Assembly: GCF_001514265.1 (NCBI RefSeq)
Contig: NZ_KQ948988.1
Coordinates: forward strand, 999,395 to 1,063,394
Direction: 5' to 3'
Length of the DNA: 64,000 nucleotides
Source of the DNA: Streptomyces resistomycificus
Lineage (GTDB): Bacteria > Actinomycetota > Actinomycetes > Streptomycetales > Streptomycetaceae
Below the pieces are notes generated by a model that was given only the letters and a program-made list of their open reading frames with translations, was not told the DNA's origin and did not search any database. Both the position numbers and the translations under genes were made by a program. Of the stretch, positions 26,641 to 35,365 are shown one piece after another (positions within the stretch are counted from its first letter, which is position 1; each line of letters opens with the position of its first letter).

Positions 26641-28626
26641 CTACCATGAGAGAAAGGCGTGCACATCCTTGCCGCGGTCATGGGTCACGACACTGACCTG
26701 GTTGCACAACGTTTCGATGAGATGCCAGCCGATGCCGCCGCCTCCACCGCCCGGGTGGTAAGGGCGTGGGGCTGGTGGTGCCGTGCTGGTGTCGCTGAGA
26801 GTCACGTGCACCCCGTCGAACGTGCGCTGCAAGCGCAACTCGAAGGGGCCCGGGGCGTACTGCACTGCATTCGCTGCGAGCTCACTGACGACCAACACTA
26901 TGTCGTCCCAGTGCTCGGGTGCGGCCGGCGGCGAGGACCGCGAGAGGTCGCGCAAGAATTCCTCCGCCGCCAGGCGTGCCTCGGTCACCTCGTGCAGTTC
27001 ACCCGAGAATCGAGTGGGATGGTCGGCAGCTCGCGCCTGCGTGACCTGGGTGGAGGCCGGCGACAGCCCGCGGCTGTCCGCGTGAGTCTGTGACACCGAC
27101 AGACCGAGGAGCCGTAGGGTCTCCTCGGAAGCGCGGGCGATGGGCGTGACCGATGCGGCGTGATCACTGAGGGCCTCGGGGTTCTTCAGGACGGCGGGGA
27201 CGTTGCGCGGGCTGTAGGACTGGGCCGCAACGTGAGTGTCCAAGGCCTTCAACGTCTGCCACATGTCGTCCGTCGTGAGGCGGGCTCGCAGCCGTTCCGC
27301 AGCCGCGGGCAGGAAGGTCATGATCGGGTCGCCTCTTGAGGTGTGGGTGACGGAGAACAACCCGCTCGTCAGCAACTCGGCAATGTCGGTGAGTTGAGCG
27401 TCCTGCACGGCCTGCTCCCGCAGAAGGTGAAGCAACGCAACGGTGATTTCGGGCAGGTGCGAGCAGAGGATGGCGAGCCGGACCGCGGGGGCGGCAGCGG
27501 TATGCAGGAAGGACTCGGTGAGGGCTGCCGGGTCGGCCTGCTGACCGGTGTGTGCATCGAACGAGGAAAGCCGGCCGGCAGCGGGCACAAGGACCGCGTC
27601 ACATCCTCGTGGATCCGCGTCCATCAGCATGCCGGCCCATGTGCCCAGGGAGCGCGGGGTGCATGAGGCGACGGGCAAAGCCTGCCAGGGCCCGAGGGCA
27701 GCGGGCGGGCCGTTGCCGGACCGGGTATTCAGACGGGCCGGGAGATGAAACTGCAGCATGGCGTTGGTCGCGCCCGCTCGAGGCGCGGTCGTACGTACGG
27801 CAGGCAGGTTGAGTGCGGAGCGGCGCCACAGGCGTTGCGGCAATGGGTTCACGAGAACGACAGGAGCGTCGTGGCCCCAGGCGGCGAGGAGCTGCCAGGG
27901 CTGTGGTCGGCGCCAACCACGGGCGGCGCAGTCGGAGATCACGAAGATCAGTCGTCTTCCCCGCTCCGTGCCGCCGTGGCTGGCTGCACGCCGGGGCGGC
28001 ACGGTCCGGTCACGATGGTCCTGCAAAATGGGTTCGGCGTCCTGCCACCGCACATACCAGGTGTGCACGTCCCGGAATGCCCCCAAGCCGCCCAGCAGAG
28101 TGGTCAGGGTCTGGGTGGTGTCTTTCCATACGGCCATGGAGAGCGAGGTGTCGGCAACTACGACCACGTCGAACCAGCGCTCCGGCGCAGGGGAGTACAC
28201 GGGTAGCAACAGGCCTTCGTGGACGTATTGTTCGACGGTGGCATCGATGTCCAGCCGTTGGCGACCGCGTCGCCATGGGCGCCGTAGTGGCTGCAACGAA
28301 CGGGCGACAGCCAGCGACCTGGGCACGGCGTCGGCGCGGCTCAGAGAGAGCGTGGTCCCCTTGACCAGAGCGGGTCCGCCCTGTGCGTGGACAGGCACCA
28401 GTGCTCGGGCAGCGTCTTGCGGTGAAGCCGGTGATGTGTCAAGGCCCTGGTTCTTCCCGGCTGCTGCTGAGAGACGGGTGGCCGATAGGGCGGGAGACTC
28501 CGACAGGTCTTCGTCTGCCGCCCGGGCGGCGGCGAGCCAAACCGCATCGGCGAGGATCCGCGTGTCTGTGCCTGCGGGGACGGTTTTGCACAAGGCGCGG
28601 AGGAGCCGGTTGAGGGCGTCAGACAT
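26641..28626 (-). CDS. vWA-like protein with C-terminal HATPase domain
   Basis: 661 residues from ATG 28626. The N-terminal about 110 residues match the SAV_2336 type. A von Willebrand A-like domain follows with an intact MIDAS motif, 'DVVVVADTSLSM' (D159-x-S161-x-S163). The last about 120 residues are a GHKL ATPase of the RsbW anti-sigma type: N-box 'VVSELAANAVQYAPG', G-box 'GGGGGGIGWHLIE'. This is the vWA member of the vWA-MoxR-VMAP ternary systems, here fused to a kinase-like output. It overlaps the MoxR stop by eight bases (ATGTCTGA). Confidence 0.8.
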   Translation of the reverse strand: MSDALNRLLRALCKTVPAGTDTRILADAVWLAAARAADEDLSESPALSATRLSAAAGKNQGLDTSPASPQDAARALVPVHAQGGPALVKGTTLSLSRADAVPRSLAVARSLQPLRRPWRRGRQRLDIDATVEQYVHEGLLLPVYSPAPERWFDVVVVADTSLSMAVWKDTTQTLTTLLGGLGAFRDVHTWYVRWQDAEPILQDHRDRTVPPRRAASHGGTERGRRLIFVISDCAARGWRRPQPWQLLAAWGHDAPVVLVNPLPQRLWRRSALNLPAVRTTAPRAGATNAMLQFHLPARLNTRSGNGPPAALGPWQALPVASCTPRSLGTWAGMLMDADPRGCDAVLVPAAGRLSSFDAHTGQQADPAALTESFLHTAAAPAVRLAILCSHLPEITVALLHLLREQAVQDAQLTDIAELLTSGLFSVTHTSRGDPIMTFLPAAAERLRARLTTDDMWQTLKALDTHVAAQSYSPRNVPAVLKNPEALSDHAASVTPIARASEETLRLLGLSVSQTHADSRGLSPASTQVTQARAADHPTRFSGELHEVTEARLAAEEFLRDLSRSSPPAAPEHWDDIVLVVSELAANAVQYAPGPFELRLQRTFDGVHVTLSDTSTAPPAPRPYHPGGGGGGIGWHLIETLCNQVSVVTHDRGKDVHAFLSW

Positions 28627-29584
28627 CGGAGAGCTCACGCAGCAGTAGCTCGCGCAGGCTGTCGCGCTGCTCCCCTTGAGGTACCCGGCCGCCAGCCAGC
28701 AAGGCCACGGCGTTGAGCAACTGGTCAACGGCCAGGAGTTCGCCGTGCGCTACCCGCTCGGCGAACTCCTGGATCAACTCCAGGGAGTCGTCGGAGGCGG
28801 GGCCCAAATGGGCCCGGACGATGCTGTGCAGCACTTCCGCGGAGAGCGGAGGCATGGTGTAGCGGATGCAGCGGCGCAGGAAGGCCGGGGAGAAATCGCG
28901 CTCGCCGTTGCTGGTGAAGACGATGAAGGGGAACTGGGAGCACTGGATGTGCCCGTACTCGACAAGACGCTGCTCGGTGCTGCCCCATTCACGGATGCTG
29001 ACGCTTGAGTGCTGATAGCGGACCAGCTCCGGAATCTCGAACTCGCCGCGCTCGAGGACGTCGAGGAGATCGCTGGGCAGGTCGAGGTCGCTCTTGTCGA
29101 TCTCATCGATGAGCAGCGCTCGGGGTCGCTCCCAGGGAAGCAGCGCGGTACCCAGCGGCCCCAGCTGCAGGAAGGGGCCGATGTCGTCGTGTGCGCCCTC
29201 GTGGATGTCCCGGGTGTCCAGCGTCCAGGCTCGGTGGCGAACGGAGGCAGCGAGGGTCTGAGCGTGGATGCGGCCGAGGGCGTCATAACGGTATAGCCCG
29301 TCGGACAGGGTGCTGCGGGAGGTGATGTGCCAGCGCAGCACCGTGCCGAGCCCCAGCTCGTGCGCCACCTGCTCGATCACAGTGGACTTCCCCGACCCGG
29401 CCGGTCCCGTCAGCATGAGCGGACGGCGCAGGTGCAGCGCCACGTTGACCGCATCGACCAGACCGGACGGCGGCTGGTACTCCCGCTGCTGCGGAGTACG
29501 TGGGAAGGTCCGCCAGGGCGGGGGTGCGGACAGCATGATCCCCCGATGGTTCCCGTCACCGTGGTAGTAGGGAGTCCAGGTCAC
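28619..29584 (-). CDS. MoxR-type AAA+ ATPase
   Basis: 321 residues from GTG 29584. Walker A 'LTGPAGSGKSTVIEQV' (residues 59-74), Walker B 'ALLIDEIDKSDLDLP', sensor 1 'FPFIVFTSNGERDFSPAFLR' with the arginine finger region. MoxR ATPases remodel or load partner proteins and pair with vWA proteins. The GTG overlaps the upstream VMAP stop (GTGA) and its own stop overlaps the vWA start, so the three proteins are translationally coupled. Confidence 0.88.
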   Translation of the reverse strand: MTWTPYYHGDGNHRGIMLSAPPPWRTFPRTPQQREYQPPSGLVDAVNVALHLRRPLMLTGPAGSGKSTVIEQVAHELGLGTVLRWHITSRSTLSDGLYRYDALGRIHAQTLAASVRHRAWTLDTRDIHEGAHDDIGPFLQLGPLGTALLPWERPRALLIDEIDKSDLDLPSDLLDVLERGEFEIPELVRYQHSSVSIREWGSTEQRLVEYGHIQCSQFPFIVFTSNGERDFSPAFLRRCIRYTMPPLSAEVLHSIVRAHLGPASDDSLELIQEFAERVAHGELLAVDQLLNAVALLAGGRVPQGEQRDSLRELLLRELSDV

Positions 29585-31626
29585 TGCTCCTCCTCAAGAG
29601 CGGCCACGGTCCGGTTCTCAAACGGACGGCAGAAGTCCAGCCATGTGGTGTCGTGCCATACAGCACGGACGTCTCCCAGGCACAGGGCACAGTCCTGATG
29701 AGGCTCCGAACGCTGCCGGTAGGCATGGGCAAGTCCGTCAGGCAGCGTGTGCCACTGCTGTCGGACGAGGTCTCTGAAATGATTGCCGTCCGGGCGGGTC
29801 TCCGCGCGGGGCCACAGGACGATGGGCACGTACGGCAGCAACAGTTCCAGCACTTCGCGCAGGTCCCCTGGGTGGTGGTCGACGCCCATCGCGGTGGCAC
29901 AGCCACCGCGGGCGAGCTTGTCCTCCAGACCGGCTCGGTCATGGAGAGTACTGGGGGCTATCCAGTCGACCGGTTCGGTGCCGGAGGCGGTTGGGGCACC
30001 GAGGATCCTGCGTGCGGCGTCGTTGATCTCGGCATTGTCCTCGCCCGGGTCCATCCTGCCGCTCCACCGTGTGACCACGGTGTGCTGAGCCCCGAGCAGG
30101 AAGCGGCCGATCCGTTCTTCCTCGGGGTGCCACCGCGCTAGGAGGTGGGCCGGTGCGGCCACGTCCACGTTCACCAGGTCTTCCGAGGCCGGAAGAAGGC
30201 CGCCGGCCCATGTCAGGGCCTGCCCGATGGCCTTGGCCACACCCGCTCGGCCGGCTGGTTCGCACCGGAACCGGTGGTGTTGCGGCAGTCCTGGTTCGCG
30301 TACCAGCCAGGCATCCACCTCTTCCGGCCAGTCGGTCCATGCCCCGGCCAGACTGATGACCAGTCGCACCTGGTCCCGCTGCTTGCGTGCAGAGTATTCC
30401 TTGAGGGCGTCGTTGAAGTCGGTCACCACACGATGGCGCAATAGCCACTCCAGCAGTCGCTCGTCCTCCCGGTCGTGTTCCGTCTGGTGAACAACAGCGG
30501 CGACCAAGCGGGCCACCGATTGCCAAGGGCCGCAGCCCGGCCGCGGGTGCAGAGCGGCGTACTCCAGCAGATCCCGCAGCGGGGCCGTACCCGCCGCCTC
30601 CAAGGGGAGCGTGGCCTGCCGGCCAGCGGTCCGGAGCAGGTCCCCCGTCAGTACACCGGAGAGAGTCCTGCTCAGGAGATCGGCCAGTCGTGTGCATTCA
30701 AGAAGCGTCGCCACGAGGTCGCTGACACGAAAACGCCAGTGCCTATGAGTCTCGTCCTCTGCATGACCGGTGTGCAGGAAGTCGTGCAGTTCGATCAGAG
30801 CAGCCTGCGTCAGACGTTCTGGCAGGCGCCCCCGATCTCGCCACAGGGCGACGGCTTCCGCTAGTTTCCTCCGGCCCAGCGGCCCCACGATCTCGTCAGC
30901 GACGCTCGTTACACAAGGATTGCGGGCGAGCCAGAAGCCCTCCAGCGCGAAGGGGTCGTTGTCATACTCGTTCCAGCCGACGACTTGGCCTTGGATACGA
31001 TCCCGCAGTGCCGTGGCGAAGACGCGGTCCACGTAGAGCATGCTTCCCGCCTCGGCGAGCCCCGTTCTCAGCAGATGCGTGACGGTGGTGCTCAACCGCA
31101 TGTCCCGCGCCTCCTCGTCGGCAGCGGCGGCGGTGAGCACGGCCAGCCGGGCCCGACCCGCCCGCACCCCGCCGGCGAGCCGACCGGCGTCAGGGACCGC
31201 GCCCGCTGCGCGACAGGTGTCGACCAGGGCGATCACCCCCTCCACACCGGGCTGGTCGGCTGCCGAGGCGAGCAAGTGTCCCACCGGGACTGCCGAAGCA
31301 GTGCTGCCGGTCGTGGAGTCAGCCACCATGTAGTGCAGGTCAGTCTGTTGAGGAGCCGTGAATCCGTGTCCGAGCAGGGCGATCACGAGTACGGCGTTGT
31401 CCACGCCAGCCAGCCGCACGGCCTCGCGCAAGGCGCTCTCCACGTCCTCGGGTTTGAGGTCGTCGCCTATCAGCAGGGACGGGAAGGCGCCGCCCCGTTC
31501 GTGGCAACCTCCGACCGCCGGATCGGTCAGGACGCCATGCAGGTCCTGCGCTGCCTGCTCCAGCCGTGACAACGGTCCAGCGGCCTTGCACTGGGCTGCC
31601 ACAACCAGGACATGGCGTGTCGTCAC
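29581..31626 (-). CDS. Caspase-like VMAP protein
   Basis: 681 residues from GTG 31626 (VTTRHVLVVAAQCKAAGPLS). The N-terminal about 220 residues are a caspase-fold peptidase with histidine 87 in 'ALLGHGF' and cysteine 138 in 'IALVDTCRAAG'. The rest matches the vWA-MoxR-associated protein: a helical middle region and a VMAP-C domain ending '...TTWLDFCRPFENRTVA'. In described ternary systems the VMAP carries a swappable effector that is set off through MoxR and vWA; a caspase would imply proteolytic killing or signalling. Confidence 0.82.
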   Translation of the reverse strand: MTTRHVLVVAAQCKAAGPLSRLEQAAQDLHGVLTDPAVGGCHERGGAFPSLLIGDDLKPEDVESALREAVRLAGVDNAVLVIALLGHGFTAPQQTDLHYMVADSTTGSTASAVPVGHLLASAADQPGVEGVIALVDTCRAAGAVPDAGRLAGGVRAGRARLAVLTAAAADEEARDMRLSTTVTHLLRTGLAEAGSMLYVDRVFATALRDRIQGQVVGWNEYDNDPFALEGFWLARNPCVTSVADEIVGPLGRRKLAEAVALWRDRGRLPERLTQAALIELHDFLHTGHAEDETHRHWRFRVSDLVATLLECTRLADLLSRTLSGVLTGDLLRTAGRQATLPLEAAGTAPLRDLLEYAALHPRPGCGPWQSVARLVAAVVHQTEHDREDERLLEWLLRHRVVTDFNDALKEYSARKQRDQVRLVISLAGAWTDWPEEVDAWLVREPGLPQHHRFRCEPAGRAGVAKAIGQALTWAGGLLPASEDLVNVDVAAPAHLLARWHPEEERIGRFLLGAQHTVVTRWSGRMDPGEDNAEINDAARRILGAPTASGTEPVDWIAPSTLHDRAGLEDKLARGGCATAMGVDHHPGDLREVLELLLPYVPIVLWPRAETRPDGNHFRDLVRQQWHTLPDGLAHAYRQRSEPHQDCALCLGDVRAVWHDTTWLDFCRPFENRTVAALEEEQ

Positions 31627-32588
31627 CGCTTCAGCGCCTCGACGAGCGGTCCGGCGACGGCTGGCTGGCGCAGGTACTTCGTCGCCGTGTGCACCCACAC
31701 TCCGTCGGAGTCCACCCGGTCCGTCCTGGGCACTACTTGGCTGCTATTCGGCAACATCCAGCGGTGCAGCCGTGGACGGCACACCACGAGGTCGTCCCGG
31801 TCCCAGAAGTTCAGCCACCGTACGACCGGCTCGGGCGTACACACGGGCTGCGGGCGGACCCGTTCCAGGACCGCGGCTCCCGTCGCAAGGGGTGAACCGA
31901 GTGTCACCAGCAGATCAACCGTCCCGGGGTACTCGTGCAGCGCCTCGAACGCCACGACCGTGCCCAGCGAATGCGCGACCACCACCAAGGGGCGATGTGG
32001 ATCCACGCCCTGGAGCACACGTTCCCGGACCCGTGCGTCCAAGGATCTTCCGTCCGCGTCAACCTCGCCTCGGTCCAGGTACCGCCCCACCTGTGCCAGT
32101 TGTCCCGCCAGAGGCCAGCCGCTCGCCCACTGGGCGGCCCGCCGCAACCCGGGAACGTTCAGAAGGGTCGTCAGTGCCCTGACGAGCACGCGCAACGGTT
32201 CCCCCGCGCCCTGGGACTCCCCGCCCGCCCCGGGCAACTGATACGCGGCGTCCTCCACCACCTGCAGTGCCAGCCGGTCTCCCCGTGCGAGGGCCTGCGC
32301 GCGGATTTCCTCGATCAGCTGTCGGATCAGAGCGTCCAGGAAAAATACTTGCCCCTCAAGGCTCCCGTCCGAGCCCTGTCCCTCGGGGGTGAAGAAGAGG
32401 CTGCTGTAGTCGGCGAACCGGGTCTCCGCCAGCCACTGGCACGTCAGCGCGGACACTAGATCTGAGTGACCCGCCCTACGGGCTCCTTCGGCCAGCGACT
32501 CCAGCCAGGTGCGCCGTTCCGCCCGCGCATCCCGCACGCCCCCAACACCGTGCACGAACACCAGTTGAGTTCCGCTCGAACCACTCAC
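31623..32588 (-). CDS. Alpha/beta hydrolase (lipase-like)
   Basis: 321 residues if the GTG at 32588 is the start. 'TQLVFVHGVGGVRD' is the oxyanion region and 'LVVVAHSLGTVVAFEAL' carries the nucleophile serine in GxSxG context (AHSLG). A C-terminal histidine candidate is 'VWVHTATKYL'. It is a lipase/esterase of the kind found as effectors or accessories in conflict systems. It is first in the operon and its stop overlaps the VMAP GTG (GTGA). The frame is open to 32729, so the start is uncertain. Confidence 0.72.
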   Translation of the reverse strand: MSGSSGTQLVFVHGVGGVRDARAERRTWLESLAEGARRAGHSDLVSALTCQWLAETRFADYSSLFFTPEGQGSDGSLEGQVFFLDALIRQLIEEIRAQALARGDRLALQVVEDAAYQLPGAGGESQGAGEPLRVLVRALTTLLNVPGLRRAAQWASGWPLAGQLAQVGRYLDRGEVDADGRSLDARVRERVLQGVDPHRPLVVVAHSLGTVVAFEALHEYPGTVDLLVTLGSPLATGAAVLERVRPQPVCTPEPVVRWLNFWDRDDLVVCRPRLHRWMLPNSSQVVPRTDRVDSDGVWVHTATKYLRQPAVAGPLVEALKR

Positions 32589-32799
32589 CCAGCCCCCCGT
32601 ACCGTCCCGCGCGCCTCGAACATGCAGCTGCAGGACAAGCACTACCAGACACACCGGACACGTGCGGGAAAACACAGAACTCGGCGCCGCCCAGGCCACT
32701 TCGGCCGCAGCACCCGTGCCGACGAACAAAGGAACTCGTTCGGAGGCACCCCCAAAAGCTGGACAACAGTCCCGCAGTCAGATACCAGCGGCAGTCGCA

Positions 32800-33144
32800 G
32801 TCGACGGTCAGGGCGTCGACCATCAGCACTTCTGGATCCTTGGCGGCGGACACCCGGTAGGGCATGCGCCTCGCCGGGGTGCTCGCTGCGTCCTCGACGC
32901 TTTGGACCGAACGGGCGATCGGCCGGTCCATTTCCAGATCCACGGCGAATGAGCGGGGGCCCATGCCACCGCCGCAACCCTGGCCCGTGAAATAGACGGT
33001 GCCCTTCACCGGCGCGGCCCATCCCACGACGCGGACCCGCAGCGCCTCCAGGACGACTGCCGCGTCCGTCCGCCCCTGCACGGAGATTTCCACGAGCGTC
33101 TGGCCGCCGTGTACGCGCCTTGTGAACAACGACCGCGACACCAT
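32800..33144 (-). pseudogene. Streptomyces hypothetical protein, 3' truncated
   Basis: The minus strand reads 'RSLFTRRVHGGQTLVEISVQ', 'GCGGGMGPRSFAVDLEMDRP' and 'DALTVDCDCRWYL', a coherent extracellular-type protein, then changes abruptly to junk near 32800. The upstream 5' part, which would hold membrane helices, is out of frame (a hydrophobic stretch lies at about 33180-33260). I do not know its function. Confidence 0.45.
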
Positions 33145-33364
33145 CTACCTGTAGAAGCCCTCCGGGAACCAGGCAGACGTGCACTCTCACACCAAGAACG
33201 GATCCGACCCCGACGACGGCGGCGACATCCGCTACCACGACTGAGCCGTATCGCAGCAGGCGCCGGGCTGCGCGGCCGCTGGCCCGTACGAGCTTCTGTC
33301 TCCGCAACCGCCCTAAGGCTGCCCACGGCAACGGGAAAGAAGGGCCGTGCTGAACATAGAGCCC

Positions 33365-33405
33365 GCCGTCCCTTCTCGCCCTCCCGTCGGGCGAGAAGGG
33401 ACGGC
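33365..33405. terminator. 17-bp perfect stem-loop
   Basis: 33365-33381 pairs perfectly with 33389-33405 around a 7-base loop. It stands between the degenerate gene and the VapBC-like pair and would work as a strong bidirectional terminator. Confidence 0.6.
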
Positions 33406-33544
33406 GCGGCCCCGCCTAGTGACAGCACACGGGCGGGGCCAAGGGGCGGGGGCCTCCACGGGGGGTTGGAGGATCACCGCCGTCACAGCATGGCACCGGA
33501 TTCGGCCACAACAGGGTGGTGACTGAAATCAGCCCCATAGCGGG

Positions 33545-33562
33545 TACGGGTACGTACCCGTA
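33545..33562 (+). promoter_or_regulatory. 18-bp palindromic operator of TA operon
   Basis: TACGGGTACGTACCCGTA is a perfect 18-bp palindrome, 28 bp upstream of the antitoxin ATG; an extra GGGTACGGG half-site precedes it. It is the expected site for autorepression by the antitoxin's ribbon-helix-helix. Confidence 0.65.
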
Positions 33563-33590
33563 TCCTTGAGGGATGGGAAGGAGCACGACC

Positions 33591-33848
33591 ATGTCCGATG
33601 CCAACGTCCGTATCCCCGAGGAAGCCAAGGACCGGCTGGCCGCCATAGCTGCCGCTGAGGGTCTGTCGCTGCGCGCGTATCTCGCGCGTCTCGCTGAGAC
33701 GCTGCTGACTCCGGCCGAGCGTGCCGAGCGGGCGGAGAAGGCACTGGCCGCGCTGAAGGAGTGGAACGGCTACGCGCCGACCGCTGCTGAGGAGCAGGAC
33801 CTGGACAGCGAGCTGGACCGGCGCCTGGCCCAGGTGACCAGCCGGTGA
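33591..33848 (+). CDS. VapB-like antitoxin
   Basis: 85 residues from ATG 33591, with GGGAAGGAG eight bases upstream. 'SDANVRIPEEAKDRLAAIAA' followed by 'EGLSLRAYLARLAETLL' is a ribbon-helix-helix DNA-binding domain; the acidic C-terminal half would bind the toxin. The stop overlaps the toxin GTG by four bases. Confidence 0.82.
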   Translation: MSDANVRIPEEAKDRLAAIAAAEGLSLRAYLARLAETLLTPAERAERAEKALAALKEWNGYAPTAAEEQDLDSELDRRLAQVTSR

Positions 33849-34225
33849 GCGATGCTGTGCACATCGTCCTGGACGACACCGCGATGGCCGCAGCCGGCCA
33901 GGGCAACGTCCTTGCTTCCCGTCTGATCCACCGTGCCCATGCCGAGTCGGGCTGGTTCCTGTACGCCCCGACGTGCGCGTTAGTGGAAGCCGATCGCGCC
34001 CGCCCTGGCACGGCCGAGCACCTGGCTTCCCTACCTGGCATCACCGTCCTCGATCTGGACCTGGCCACCGCCCTGGCCGTCGCGCGGCAGGAGACCTGGG
34101 CCACGGCGCACAGCCAGTACGCGGCGCAGCCCACCCCAAACCGTCCCGACGGCGCGATCATCGCCACCACGGCCCCGCACCGGTGGGCAGGTGAGCCGGT
34201 CCGCGTACTGGACCTCACACCCTGA
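33845..34225 (+). CDS. PIN-like toxin (VapC type)
   Basis: 126 residues from GTG 33845. 'VHIVLDDTAMAAAGQGNVLA' carries the first acidic residues (LDD) of a PIN-like RNase, and 'PNRPDGAIIATTAPHRWAGE' resembles the C-terminal acidic site (D in PDGAIIA). It is a divergent member. Coupling to an antitoxin and a palindromic operator support the toxin-antitoxin call. The target RNA is unknown. Confidence 0.7.
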   Translation: MSDAVHIVLDDTAMAAAGQGNVLASRLIHRAHAESGWFLYAPTCALVEADRARPGTAEHLASLPGITVLDLDLATALAVARQETWATAHSQYAAQPTPNRPDGAIIATTAPHRWAGEPVRVLDLTP

Positions 34226-34244
34226 AAGCAGCAGCAACCTACCC

Positions 34245-34270
34245 GCAGCCCCGCCATCCGGCGGGGCTGC
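34245..34270 (+). terminator. Terminator after TA operon
   Basis: A 10-bp GC-rich stem, GCAGCCCCGC/GCGGGGCTGC, with a 6-base loop lies 20 bp past the toxin stop. Confidence 0.75.
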
Positions 34271-34389
34271 GCATGTGTCACCGGGGGACGTGCAGGCGAT
34301 CGCGGCGGGTGGTGACCAGCGTCCGCCACCGCTGGCGGGTGGGCTGCTGTCCGTCGAGCTCCGCCCTCGCATCGACCGCCTCTTGGTAT

Positions 34390-34700
34390 GGGCGGGGCGG
34401 CATCAGGCGGCACGTCACCGCGACTGCGGAATTCAATGTATAAAGCGACCCCGAGGCAGCACGCCGCGTCCTCGTCAAATCGGACGTGCCGACGACCCTG
34501 GTGCCCATCGACCTGACACACCGTGCCTGGGTGGACGTCCGCTGGCTCAAGATCTCGCAGCTTCCGGCCCCGCCGGGGGCCCCCTGTTTTCCGTCTCCGC
34601 CCCATACCGCACTCATTCCCAGCGGGAACTCGGCGTGGACGGCCTCGTCCTGCATGATGCGGTCGGGCCCGGCACCCTGAAGCATGGGGTTCGATCTACA
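34390..34700 (+). pseudogene. Nucleoside hydrolase remnant
   Basis: Reading across frames gives 'MGGAASGG', 'VTATAEFNV' (ochre) 'SDPEAARRVLVKSDVPTTLV' and 'PIDLTHRAW', then 'ELGVDGLVLHDAVG'. This is the central part of an inosine/uridine-type nucleoside hydrolase (NxxxDPEAA...LDLT, HD). A TAA replaces the usual tyrosine codon and a frameshift lies before it. Both ends are missing. Confidence 0.55.
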
Positions 34701-34877
34701 GAAGTCGTTCTCCAAACAGCCTGCGTGGCCCGGACCACTTCCCGGGCTCGCTCGCGTGCCACGAAGGGTCGGGGGCTCAGTCAGGCGTCTGCCGATGGGC
34801 CACCTTCGCCCAGTGCCGGCAGGTCAGCGCTACACCAGCCGTCAGCCACGCCACGCCCAACCACGGGTAGACCGCGG

Positions 34878-35057
34878 CTTCCTCGCGGCGTTCGCCGCGC
34901 TGTCCGACCCAGCCTCGCCTACTACGACACCAAGTATCGCCCGGGGCAAGCACCACACCCAGGCCATCTGCCTCGCCCCAACGCCAAGCCGACGTGCTCT
35001 TCGCGATGCTCCGCGACAGCACCTTCTACCAACCACCAACCCCGAGCACCCCTTGAC
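34878..35057 (+). pseudogene. IS110-family transposase C-terminal remnant
   Basis: Across two frames: 'FLAAFAALSDPAS', 'YYDTKY', 'RGKHHTQAI' and 'RQADVLFAMLRDSTFYQPP' to a stop at about 35057. This is the typical end of an IS110 (DEDD) transposase. The rest of the element is not visible. Confidence 0.6.
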
Positions 35058-35365
35058 CAAGGTCATAGGGGCACCCCCCGAGGCCCGCGCCCATCTCGGC
35101 GTGTGCCCGCTGCTTTCCCTGGTCGAGGCACTACTCGCCAGCCGGAAGCGCCACTCGGTAAACCGCGCGCTGAAAGTATCCGGCTGCTGACGGGTGAGAA
35201 AGATCCATGTCCGCGTAGCGGTCTGGGCAGGTCACCGCAGCCAGACCGGAAGCGCATCCTCCAGGCAAACTTTTCGCCCGGTTCGCATGATCCGGACTTC
35301 TGGGTGTGAGACTCTCCAGGTGGTGTGGGGTCTCGGCAGGGCTGAGCGGGGGGTGGTCCGGCGTG

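Noticed and set aside
34191..35309. 372-codon plus-strand frame between the TA pair and the TIR gene
   Set aside because: The residues show no coherent protein; true remnants (nucleoside hydrolase, IS110) lie in shifting frames across it.
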